Assembly (NCBI GenBank): GCA_022771185.1
Contig: JALFCJ010000238.1
Span: 1-9,997, forward strand
Origin: Spirochaetales bacterium
GTDB taxonomy: Bacteria; Spirochaetota; Spirochaetia; Sphaerochaetales; Sphaerochaetaceae
Length of the DNA: 9,997 nt
Direction of reading: 5' to 3'
Part shown: positions 1 to 6,781 of the stretch, piece after piece
Position numbering within the stretch: the first letter of the stretch is position 1
How the letters are laid out: every line of letters begins with the position of its first letter
Program-made: the position numbers and the translations under genes
Notes under the pieces: model-generated
The model's database searches: none
What the model was told of the DNA's origin: nothing
The model's input: only the letters and a program-made list of their open reading frames with translations

Positions 1-752
1 TTTCCTGTATATGGCATTCTATGTAGGTCATCTTCTCCAAAGTTATCATGAAGATGGAGAGCTTCTATTCTATCTCCAAGAATCTCGATGTATTCTTTCT
101 GATCTCTTCCAGTAATATGTAAGTGACCGGTATCGAAACAGAGAGCAAAAAGCTTCTCTCCTGCCTTTTCGTTAAGTCTATCAATTAACTCCACGGCTTC
201 TCTTGGATCCGAGCAGCATCCATCGGCAATATGCCTCTTTCCAACCCTAGTAAATAGATTTTCAAGTAGAACACATACGCCTGTTTCTTTAGCTTTCGGA
301 ATAAGGGCAGAATACAAATTGAAGTTCTCTTCCTTACACTTTCTCCAGTCCATTTCTTTGTTGACTAATCCTTTCGATATTCCATGAATAACAATTGAAG
401 GAATGGATAGCCTTTGACAGAACTCCAAGCACTTTTTATAAACTTCCACTGCATATTCTTTATGCTGAGGGATACCCTCTACATATGGGGGAAATGGTGC
501 ATGGGCTTGGTATATTTCTAGTCCTACATCATTTATTGCATCTATCTCGTCTTTATATTCTTCGATTGCATTATCGACGCCGCTATCAAACACAGAACCA
601 TTGTTGATACCTGAGACAATCTCAGACCTATTCCAAGACTGGCTTAAATCAAAATCCACTCCATCAAAGCCACATTCTTTTATTAGAGAGTATGCCTCCC
701 TCTTATCCCAGCCTGCACTATGAATCCAAGTTGTGTGAATACTGATAGCCAC
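1..752 (-). CDS. Sugar phosphate isomerase/epimerase family protein (xylose isomerase-like TIM barrel), 3' end outside window
   Basis: The first 250 residues are visible; the C-terminus lies beyond the left edge. The frame opens with GTG at 752-750, preceded by AAGGAG (plus positions 760-765) at 7 nt spacing. Family features (PF01261, AP endonuclease 2-like barrel) are clear: a QAHAPF strand end with H84, VIHG with H123, LLEN with the probable metal ligand E164, CFDTGHLH with D207 and H210, and LHLHDNFG at 233-239 followed by D242 and H244. These match the divalent-metal site of the family (Glu, Asp, His, His). Members isomerise or epimerise sugars, inososes or related ketoses; the exact substrate cannot be read from sequence. 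No signal peptide is seen, so it is probably cytoplasmic. It is divergent from the sensor kinase gene and may be co-regulated with it. A DNA endonuclease IV role is less likely, because the His-rich endonuclease IV pattern is absent. Family is confident; reaction is unknown. Confidence 0.88.
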   Translation of the reverse strand, partial: MAISIHTTWIHSAGWDKREAYSLIKECGFDGVDFDLSQSWNRSEIVSGINNGSVFDSGVDNAIEEYKDEIDAINDVGLEIYQAHAPFPPYVEGIPQHKEYAVEVYKKCLEFCQRLSIPSIVIHGISKGLVNKEMDWRKCKEENFNLYSALIPKAKETGVCVLLENLFTRVGKRHIADGCCSDPREAVELIDRLNEKAGEKLFALCFDTGHLHITGRDQKEYIEILGDRIEALHLHDNFGEDDLHRMPYTG

Positions 753-777
753 CTCTATTCTCCTTATACTTCTATGT

Positions 778-804
778 TTTTTCTCCCCTGTTTTTAGAGA
801 AAAA
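778..804. repeat. 8-bp perfect inverted repeat in the divergent intergenic region
   Basis: TTTTTCTC (778-785) and GAGAAAAA (797-804) are exact reverse complements separated by 11 nt. In the leftward transcript this would be a hairpin in the leader of the isomerase gene, ending about 12 nt before its AAGGAG. It has no T-tract position that would make it a convincing terminator. It may be an operator or leader hairpin, but an 8-bp AT-rich palindrome can also arise by chance in such DNA. Confidence 0.35.
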
Positions 805-820
805 TATAAGACAATGTAAA

Positions 821-849
821 TTGTATTGTGTCTTCAGTAGGTTTAGAAT
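821..849 (+). promoter_or_regulatory. Candidate promoter for the sensor kinase gene, close to the start codon
   Basis: TTGTAT (821-826, 3/6 to the -35 consensus) and TAGAAT (844-849, 5/6 to the -10 consensus) are separated by exactly 17 bp. Transcription from this -10 would start at about 855-858, at or next to the kinase ATG at 858, giving a leaderless or almost leaderless mRNA. That would fit the lack of a good Shine-Dalgarno sequence before the ATG; the only candidate is TAGGT at 838-842, 15 nt away. The -35 match is weak, so this is tentative. Confidence 0.35.
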
Positions 850-874
850 TATAAAAAATGAAAACAAACGTCAA
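848..874 (-). promoter_or_regulatory. Candidate promoter for the isomerase/epimerase gene
   Basis: On the minus strand there is TTGACG (plus 869-874, 5/6 to consensus) and a perfect TATAAT (plus 848-853). The 15-bp spacer is shorter than ideal. Transcription would start near 841 and give a leader of roughly 90 nt before the GTG at 752. The -35 lies inside the first codons of the divergent kinase gene, and the -10 overlaps the candidate -10 of the kinase promoter by two bases, so the two promoters would compete for polymerase. Confidence 0.4.
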
Positions 875-2456
875 AAACTATCGGAAAATTATAATTATCG
901 CTCTTCCGCTATTTGTTTCTTTGTTTTCATTTCTTGTTCCATATTTCATTTTCTCTTCGTTTATATCAAATAGACTTGAACAATCTTATTTGGAAGATAG
1001 CTACAGCTTGGTTGATGCCTCGGCATCTGAGATTTCTCTTTTATGGAAGAATATAGAGACTTATGGTTCTACTTTTAATTTTATAAAGGAAGAAGACATC
1101 GAATCTTATATAGAGTCCTTACTTGAAAAAGAAGAGATTGAATATATTAACGCCATAAGCGGCGGTAAAGAATATAAAGCAAACAGAAAAGATGGAATCT
1201 CTGTTAATCCTATAGACCAATCGATTGATGCCACAACAACAGGATACCAGCGTCCTGATTCTTTCTTTTCTTCAGAAAAGGAGAGATGTATCTCCTTTGT
1301 AACTAGAAAAGATGAAAGATCACTGGAGATAGGTATAAAAACCTCTGCATTTCTTTCACTTCTACCTACATATGGCAAAATACCCTCTGCCATATATATT
1401 GTAGATAGCGAGGGGTATCTCATTACTGAGAAATGGAATGGTTTCTCAGCCCCATACACAATGAGAATGTCCGGAGGGCTGGCAAAAATAATCGCACCTT
1501 TCCAATCAATCAGAATAGAAAGAGACATAAAAGATACACCATTCTCTATTGTGTATCTTCTAGATAAAAACTCTATCGAACACTCTGAATGGGAACTTTT
1601 TCCTCGGTTTATCATCCTTTCTGGAATAATACTGCTTCTCTCTGCCTTATTAGTCAAATATCTATATAAAAGCATATGTACACCTACAAAAGAAATGAAA
1701 GAAGTAGTAGAGAGAATAGCAAACGGTGAATACAGCGCAAGAATAAACAAAAAAGATATGGGTCTATTAGGAGACTTGTCTGAAGAAATGAACTCCATGA
1801 TAAAAGATATAGACGAAAGGATTCAGAAGACTTTGATCGCTGAATTGAGGGAAAAAGAAGCTGAGAACAAGGCCCTCCAAGCCCAGATCCAGCCTCACTT
1901 TCTTTTTAACACTATCAACAACCTTATCGCCCTTCTCTATCAAGATGACATGGAGAAGCTGGAGAAAAGCTTATATCAGTTCTCGGATCTTCTTCACTAT
2001 GTAATGAGAAAGGAAAGTTCTGTAACTCTTGGTGAAGAACTTGCTTTCTTAGACGACTATCTATCTCTCCAATCCCTTCGATTCTCAACAAGAATGACTT
2101 ATCAGATGATGATACAAGAGAGTACAAAGGGAGTAGAAATACCACGGCTACTGTTGCAACCCTTTGTAGAGAATGCAATTCTACATGGGATAGAGCCTAA
2201 AAAGACTATGACTACTCTTCTTATTTCATCTCAATTCGAAGGAGACGATGTCGTCATAATAATCAGAGACAATGGTGTGGGATTTGATGTAGAAAAGACC
2301 GACATCACAAAAAGAATAGGATCCTCAAACTCCATGGAAAGATTGAGGCTAAAGTACGAAGGATCTTCCACAACGATTTCAAGTAGTCCAGGGAAAGGAT
2401 GCACAGTAAGAATTTATATAAAGGGAGCGAAGTTATATGAAAATAGCAATAGCTGA
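858..2456 (+). CDS. Membrane sensor histidine kinase, YesM type
   Basis: This 532-residue kinase senses a signal outside the inner membrane and autophosphorylates to feed the adjacent response regulator. Residues 10-34 form the first membrane helix, about 35-248 a periplasmic sensor region, and 251-270 the second helix. A HAMP linker follows (about 272-325), then the His_kinase domain (PF06580) with QPHFLFNT and phospho-acceptor H347. The ATPase domain has the N-box QPFVENAILHG (N439, H443), the G1 box RDNGVGFD (471-477) and a late GKG loop. The sensor region contains IYIVDSEGYLI, which looks like the strand-turn of a Cache fold, so a dCache-like sensor is plausible but not shown. An in-frame TAA at 852-854 blocks an earlier start, and the ribosome site is poor. 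The 3' end overlaps the regulator gene by 20 bp, so the two are translationally coupled. Type is secure; ligand is unknown. Confidence 0.95.
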   Translation: MKTNVKNYRKIIIIALPLFVSLFSFLVPYFIFSSFISNRLEQSYLEDSYSLVDASASEISLLWKNIETYGSTFNFIKEEDIESYIESLLEKEEIEYINAISGGKEYKANRKDGISVNPIDQSIDATTTGYQRPDSFFSSEKERCISFVTRKDERSLEIGIKTSAFLSLLPTYGKIPSAIYIVDSEGYLITEKWNGFSAPYTMRMSGGLAKIIAPFQSIRIERDIKDTPFSIVYLLDKNSIEHSEWELFPRFIILSGIILLLSALLVKYLYKSICTPTKEMKEVVERIANGEYSARINKKDMGLLGDLSEEMNSMIKDIDERIQKTLIAELREKEAENKALQAQIQPHFLFNTINNLIALLYQDDMEKLEKSLYQFSDLLHYVMRKESSVTLGEELAFLDDYLSLQSLRFSTRMTYQMMIQESTKGVEIPRLLLQPFVENAILHGIEPKKTMTTLLISSQFEGDDVVIIIRDNGVGFDVEKTDITKRIGSSNSMERLRLKYEGSSTTISSSPGKGCTVRIYIKGAKLYENSNS

Positions 2457-3396
2457 CGATGAGCCTGCAGTAAGGACAGTATTATCACACCACATCCATG
2501 TATACAACCCTAAGCTTTATGACATTCTCACTGCCGACGACGGGGAAGAACTAATCACTCTAGTAGAGAAAGAGTGTCCTGAAATCTTATTTGTAGATAT
2601 TAAAATGCCTGGAATGACAGGGCTAGAGTCTTTAAATCTACTGAAAGAAGAGAACATGCTAAACGACTCATCCATCTATATGATCTCTGGATACACAGAT
2701 TTCAACTACGCCAGAGAATCTATGAAGCTGGGAGCAAAAGATTTCTTACCTAAGCCCATAAGATATAGTGACATCGAAGTGATTCTTTCAAAGGAAGAGA
2801 AAAAGAGATTCCCTGGAATTACTCCTTCTCTCTTGAAGACAATGGACAGAAAGGAGATAGAAGAGTATCTCTCCTCCCTCACATCAATGGAGGACGGATG
2901 GAGAAACTTGGACAAAACTCAGTTCTCAAAGAGCATAAATGATTGGTACAGCTGGGGTAATCCAATAGAAAAAGAGTACTTTAATGATACTTATGGCTTG
3001 AAAACCAGCGATATAGAAGAACAGAAAGAGAGATTAGATAAGTTTCTGGAAGGTTTAGATGAATCGAAAGAGAAAAACCAAGTAAACTTCTCCATCATCG
3101 ACTACATAAATAAAAACTATACTCTTCAAGATTTCTGCATGGAAAACTTGTGTTCTGTGTTTGGGTTCTCCGCCCAGTACATAACCCGGGTAATAAAGAA
3201 GAATACAGGACTAAGTTTCTCCAACTATGTAACGGAACTGAGAATAGAGAAAGCAAAAGAAATAATGAGACAGCCCCAATCGAGAATAAACGAGGTTGCA
3301 AGGGACGTAGGATATTCATATTCCAGCTACTTTACAAAAGTATTCTCCCAGAAGGAGGGAATAACTCCATCAGAATGGAAAAAGAACAACACTTAA
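2437..3396 (+). CDS. Response regulator with AraC-type DNA-binding domain, YesN type
   Basis: This 319-residue protein is the partner of the kinase gene it overlaps. The receiver domain covers about residues 1-118: acidic pocket D7-D8, phosphorylation site D54 in FVDIKMPGMTG, switch residue S84 in ISGYTD, and K106 in LPKP. Residues about 120-220 are a variable linker. The C-terminal 95 residues are an AraC/XylS double helix-turn-helix; the second half has the typical pattern IN-EVA-DVGYSYSSYFTKVFSQKEGITPSEW. The start ATG lies inside the kinase gene, preceded by GGGAG (2422-2426) at about 10 nt. YesN-type regulators usually activate genes for carbohydrate uptake or use. The likely target here is the convergent transporter operon or the divergent isomerase gene, which is inference. 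Its TAA at 3394-3396 overlaps the stop of the opposing hydrolase gene. Confidence 0.95.
   Translation: MKIAIADDEPAVRTVLSHHIHVYNPKLYDILTADDGEELITLVEKECPEILFVDIKMPGMTGLESLNLLKEENMLNDSSIYMISGYTDFNYARESMKLGAKDFLPKPIRYSDIEVILSKEEKKRFPGITPSLLKTMDRKEIEEYLSSLTSMEDGWRNLDKTQFSKSINDWYSWGNPIEKEYFNDTYGLKTSDIEEQKERLDKFLEGLDESKEKNQVNFSIIDYINKNYTLQDFCMENLCSVFGFSAQYITRVIKKNTGLSFSNYVTELRIEKAKEIMRQPQSRINEVARDVGYSYSSYFTKVFSQKEGITPSEWKKNNT
3341..3363 (-). terminator. Possible terminator hairpin of the transporter operon, inside the regulator coding sequence
   Basis: TATTCTCCC (3341-3349) pairs with GGAGGGAATA (3354-3363) around a short loop, with one wobble and one mismatch. In the leftward transcript it lies about 30 nt after the hydrolase stop and is followed by CTTTTG. 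The U-tract is only four bases, so it is a weak candidate. No better hairpin is seen just downstream of the operon. Confidence 0.25.
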
Positions 3397-4343
3397 CCAA
3401 GGCTCTCTAAAAACTTCTCTGCTAGAGGCAAAAATAACTCATGGCCTCTTTCATTTAAGTGGCTCTTATCATTGGGGCCCTGAGAAAAAGACGCTCTAAA
3501 ATCAGGGTCATACATATTTATGCCGCTGTTCTTTGTATTGAAAGCCTTTATATCATTTTTACTGCAAACAGAAAGTATAATCTCAGAATAGAGTGATAAC
3601 GGATACTCCTTCTCATCCATTCCATCTCCTACGATGTCCCAAGGAGTAAAGAAGGCTATCTTTGAATTTCTATGACTATTTTTTAATCGAGAGATTATCC
3701 TATCTACACCTTCTTCAAAAACTGAAGGCGATAATTGATGGTTGTAGTCGTTCTTACCGCCAATGACAATTATATAATCTGAATCAGGAACCACAGAGAG
3801 TCTATGGACAACTGGAGTCCCGTGGGCTTCTGTAGATACTAATCCATTGCCGTTGATTCCAAAACAATTCCAATCAATATTATGTTTTTCAGCTAGCTTA
3901 TAATTCCAAGATTTCTCAACTGCATTATGGTTATTCGCTATATAGCTGTCACCGATGAACGATATAGAGGCATTATCTAATATAGATCCTGTCTCCTTGG
4001 CTCCTCTGAAAGTCTTTCTTTTATAAAGAACGGTATCAGAAAAAGGAACGACACTGACAGAAGATGAGAATAATTCTATATCTGATTTTTCTTTATCATC
4101 CTCTCTCTCGCGCCTTACAGTATAAGACACCCCTGTGTCTTTCGAGATATAGAGGCTGGAAGTAAAACCGGAGTCCACTATCCCCCATTTCTCATGAAAT
4201 TGCGCTGAAAACAAAAAACCTTCTTTCGCCACCAGCATGGAATAATCTTCTGGAACGAAGAGTGTAGAATAAACTCTGTTTAATCTACTTGGTTCGACAC
4301 TTCCATCTTTATTAAGGCTTCCTCTTTTAAACACAATTTCCAT
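3393..4343 (-). CDS. SGNH/GDSL-family hydrolase with N-terminal beta-rich domain
   Basis: This 316-residue protein ends the transporter operon. The catalytic half begins near residue 126 and shows the SGNH blocks in order: block I SFIGDSY with nucleophile S133, block II FGINGNGL (161-168), block III IGGKNDYN with N198, and block V NDKSHLNERGH with D292 and H295. All four key positions (Ser, Gly, Asn, Asp-His) are present, so it should be active as an esterase or deacetylase on an acylated small molecule or sugar. Residues 1-125 look like a beta domain (FLFSAQF, IVDSGFTSSLYISKDTGVSYTV), as found ahead of SGNH domains in Firmicutes and phage proteins; its role is unclear. No signal peptide is visible, so it is probably cytoplasmic. 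GGAG stands 7 nt before the ATG. Substrate is not known; the operon suggests it acts on the imported compound. Confidence 0.88.
   Translation of the reverse strand: MEIVFKRGSLNKDGSVEPSRLNRVYSTLFVPEDYSMLVAKEGFLFSAQFHEKWGIVDSGFTSSLYISKDTGVSYTVRREREDDKEKSDIELFSSSVSVVPFSDTVLYKRKTFRGAKETGSILDNASISFIGDSYIANNHNAVEKSWNYKLAEKHNIDWNCFGINGNGLVSTEAHGTPVVHRLSVVPDSDYIIVIGGKNDYNHQLSPSVFEEGVDRIISRLKNSHRNSKIAFFTPWDIVGDGMDEKEYPLSLYSEIILSVCSKNDIKAFNTKNSGINMYDPDFRASFSQGPNDKSHLNERGHELFLPLAEKFLESLG
3424..3450 (+). terminator. Possible terminator hairpin of the kinase-regulator operon, inside the hydrolase coding sequence
   Basis: AGAGGC (3424-3429) and GCCTCT (3444-3449) are exact reverse complements with a 14-nt loop, followed by TTTCATTT. 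It begins 28 nt after the regulator stop codon. The stem is short and the loop long, so this is a weak candidate. It is listed because the convergent genes leave no non-coding space for a terminator. Confidence 0.25.
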
Positions 4344-4365
4344 TTCTTCTCTCCAAACATCTATG

Positions 4366-4390
4366 TCGGCCCCCTTTTTTAGGGGACCGA
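4366..4390 (-). promoter_or_regulatory. GC-rich hairpin between the binding-protein and hydrolase genes
   Basis: Plus bases 4366-4374 and 4382-4390 form a 9-bp stem around a 7-nt A-rich loop. On the leftward (sense) transcript every pair closes, one of them as a U-G wobble; on the opposite strand that position is an A-C mismatch, so the structure favours the operon's direction. It starts 9 nt after the binding-protein stop codon and no U-tract follows. Hairpins in this position often protect the upstream binding-protein mRNA from 3' exonucleases or reduce read-through, which would keep binding protein in excess and hydrolase low. Confidence 0.55.
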
Positions 4391-4399
4391 AGAGCTATT

Positions 4400-5599
4400 T
4401 TATTTTCCAACAATCTTCAATACGAAGTCTGCCATATCTGGTGTCGCTTCATAAATATAAGAAGGATCACTAGGAACAAAAGTATAATCAGTGATTGGAT
4501 TAGCTCCATCGAGAAGAGGAATATCGTCTCTGAGAGACCAAGCTCCAAGTGTATTGAATGGAACATAGCCCGCAGACTGTCCGTCACTTCCTCCTGCAAG
4601 ATATCTAGTGAGAAGCTTAGCTGCATTTGGATGATCACAGTTATCGATTACATAAAGGTAATGATAGTTTGGGATACCGATAGCTGGCTTCATGTTGATG
4701 ATACCAAGGTGGAAACCTTTGTTTTCATTGTTTCTAAGCTTGCTGGATGGTCCCCATGCAATCTTATTCTCTGTAACACCTGCAGCGCCACAAGCTGTAA
4801 CTGCTTCGTCTGAACCAGGAGTATAGACGATATCATTGTTAAGAAGTCTATAAACAAGCTCATATACCGGGTCGTTTACGCCACATGTATAAACGATGTC
4901 TTCTCCGAATTCACGCTTATACTCTTCAATAAGCTGATCCTTAACCAATCCCAAAGCAGCAAACTGAGCGATGTAACTCTGGTTTGTCAAAAGATCGTTC
5001 ATGATGATCTTTCCACTCCACTCTTTTCTTGTCAGATCCCACCATGAGTCGATATCCACACCATCAGGGTTAAGCTCTGTATTGTAGAACCACATTACAG
5101 CAGCAATCTGGAAAGGAAATCCTTTAAGCTCTGACTTTGGTGTTGTAAAGTGAGCCATGATATCATCAGGATAATAGCTGGACATAATACCAGGCATAAC
5201 ATACTCAAGATACAATGATCCGTCATCATCGGTTACATGGATCAAATCAGCTCCGCTTACTCCTGCTTCATGCTCTGCCATGACTTTTTCTTTGATGACA
5301 TCGACTTTCAAGCTGACCACTTCTGCTTCAATGCCAGGATATTCAGCCATAAAAGACTCGCAAGCCTTTGCCATACGGCTGGAAGAAGAGTAGACGACTA
5401 CTTTTCCTTCCTTCTTTGCCTTTTCATAGAGTTCGGCTTCCGTTTCACTTCCATCATTGATTTTGTTTTCTTTTGCCCACTCTGTGATTACAGGCTTTCC
5501 TTCTTCAGCCACATTTTCGACTGCTTCTTCTTGTGCTCCTGAAGCAAAGAGAGACAGTGCTGTAATAGTTACAAGAAGAATGACTAATAGCTTTTTCAT
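4400..5599 (-). CDS. ABC transporter periplasmic solute-binding protein, FbpA/AfuA-like
   Basis: This 399-residue protein captures the substrate outside the inner membrane and delivers it to the permease. Residues 1-19 are a signal peptide (KK, hydrophobic core, LFA); cleavage probably follows A19, and no lipobox cysteine is present. The mature part has the periplasmic type II fold pattern of the ferric/sugar-phosphate/2-aminoethylphosphonate group: EGKVVVYSSSS (64-74) in lobe 1, GFPFQIAAVMWFYNTEL (160-176) and SWWDLTRKEWSGKI (185-198) at the hinge, and the late IPNYHYLYVIDNCDHPNAAKLL (309-330). The C-terminal part has no adjacent Tyr-Tyr pair of the kind that binds iron in FbpA, so iron is not the default guess; a sugar phosphate, phosphonate or other organic anion is possible. 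The ribosome site AAGGAGG (plus 5606-5612, 6 nt spacer) is the best in the operon, as expected for an abundant binding protein. Role secure, substrate unknown. Confidence 0.93.
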   Translation of the reverse strand: MKKLLVILLVTITALSLFASGAQEEAVENVAEEGKPVITEWAKENKINDGSETEAELYEKAKKEGKVVVYSSSSRMAKACESFMAEYPGIEAEVVSLKVDVIKEKVMAEHEAGVSGADLIHVTDDDGSLYLEYVMPGIMSSYYPDDIMAHFTTPKSELKGFPFQIAAVMWFYNTELNPDGVDIDSWWDLTRKEWSGKIIMNDLLTNQSYIAQFAALGLVKDQLIEEYKREFGEDIVYTCGVNDPVYELVYRLLNNDIVYTPGSDEAVTACGAAGVTENKIAWGPSSKLRNNENKGFHLGIINMKPAIGIPNYHYLYVIDNCDHPNAAKLLTRYLAGGSDGQSAGYVPFNTLGAWSLRDDIPLLDGANPITDYTFVPSDPSYIYEATPDMADFVLKIVGK

Positions 5600-5622
5600 G
5601 AAATTCCTCCTTTTTATGAATG

Positions 5623-6771
5623 CTATTTGATATCAGAATCAGAAACGTCGACTTTTTTAATCAGTCTTCCTGACTCTTTGTCATAAACAGTAAAACTCTC
5701 AGGGGAGAAACCGAGAGAAACCATTTCCCCGGGACTAAGACGAATAAGTCCCATCAGCTTGATAAGTATTCTTGTGTCCCCCACATTCACTTCAACAAGT
5801 GTCTCGGAACCGGAGGGCATGACAGAGTACACTTCTCCAACTATTGAGTTTGGAGGTATCTCTCCTTTAATGCGGGAGATAGTAATCTGCTCAGGCCTTA
5901 TTCCTACAACGACTTTAAATTCCCCTGTTCTCTTTTCTTCACCTGTAAATGTATCTTCTTTATATGAATACTCTCCGATGACAGTATCTACCTTTAGGCT
6001 CTCGTCTTCGTATCGTGCTCTTCCCTCCACGAAGTTTGTTCTAGGTGTGCCGATAAAGGCGGCGACTTCCAGATTTGCAGGGTTTGTGTATACATTTATT
6101 GGAGTATCAACCTGTTTCAGTTCACCATTGAAGAAAACAGCAATATGTGTACTCATAGTCAAAGCTTCACTCTGGTCATGAGTGACATAGACTACAGTAG
6201 TACCCATCTCCATATGAAGCCTCTTTATTTCAGAGCGCATATCCATTCTTAGTTTTGCATCCAAATTAGATAAAGGCTCATCCATCAGTAGCAGCTCCGG
6301 GTCCGATACTATTGCTCGTGCAATGGCGACTCTCTGCTGTTGCCCCCCAGACAGCTCACTTGGATAACGGGCAGAGTATTCAAGAATCTGGAGTCTTTCC
6401 AAAGCTTGGTCCACCTTTCTTTTGATCTCTTCTTTTGCTAGTTTTTTAATCCTCAGCCCAAAAGCAACGTTTTCAAACACTGTCATATGTGGCCAAAGAG
6501 CATAAGACTGGAAAACCAGGTTAAGCTTACGTTTATCAGGAGGAGTAAAAAAATCTGTTGCAGCATCCACAATCTTCTCATCATTCATTAAAATGACGCC
6601 ATTTTGTGGGTTCTCCAATCCAGAAAGAACTCTAAGGGTCGTAGTCTTCCCACAGCCAGAAGGACCCAAAAGAGTCATAAAGGCTCCGTCTTCAATTGTA
6701 AGGTTCAAATTCTTCAATACATGATTGGAACCATAGTATTTATCGATATTCTTCAGTTCTATTCTGCTCAT
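5623..6771 (-). CDS. ABC transporter ATPase, CysA/PotA/FbpC family
   Basis: This 382-residue cytoplasmic subunit powers import. All nucleotide-binding motifs are present: Walker A GPSGCGKT (36-43), Q-loop glutamine Q88 in FQSYALWPHMTV, signature LSGGQ (140-144), Walker B LLLMDEP with D164 and E165, D-loop SNLD, and switch H198 in VTHD. Residues from about 240 to the end form a TOBE-type regulatory domain, with IRPEQI at 291-296 typical of the family. The length fits the 350-380-residue CysA/FbpC/AfuC group. AAGGAG stands 5 nt before the ATG. It lies 10 bp after the permease gene and 23 bp before the binding-protein gene in one operon, so it serves that transporter. Subfamily members import iron, sulfate, polyamines, phosphonates or sugar phosphates; the ATPase does not tell which. 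Confidence 0.96.
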   Translation of the reverse strand: MSRIELKNIDKYYGSNHVLKNLNLTIEDGAFMTLLGPSGCGKTTTLRVLSGLENPQNGVILMNDEKIVDAATDFFTPPDKRKLNLVFQSYALWPHMTVFENVAFGLRIKKLAKEEIKRKVDQALERLQILEYSARYPSELSGGQQQRVAIARAIVSDPELLLMDEPLSNLDAKLRMDMRSEIKRLHMEMGTTVVYVTHDQSEALTMSTHIAVFFNGELKQVDTPINVYTNPANLEVAAFIGTPRTNFVEGRARYEDESLKVDTVIGEYSYKEDTFTGEEKRTGEFKVVVGIRPEQITISRIKGEIPPNSIVGEVYSVMPSGSETLVEVNVGDTRILIKLMGLIRLSPGEMVSLGFSPESFTVYDKESGRLIKKVDVSDSDIK

Positions 6772-6781
6772 TTTAACTCCT

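Noticed and set aside
395..607. Plus-strand 70-codon frame
   Set aside because: It is antisense to the isomerase/epimerase gene, which has conserved metal-site motifs across this stretch.
1106..1798. Long minus-strand open frame of 230 codons opposite the sensor kinase
   Set aside because: It lies fully inside the kinase gene, whose domains and motifs are unambiguous. The antisense translation shows no family pattern.
5540..5599. Lipoprotein signal on the solute-binding protein
   Set aside because: There is no cysteine after the hydrophobic core (LSLFASGAQ), so a normal signal peptidase I site is more likely.
5759..6181. Plus-strand 140-codon frame opposite the ABC ATPase
   Set aside because: The ATPase frame is fully supported by Walker, signature and switch motifs, so this is a shadow frame.
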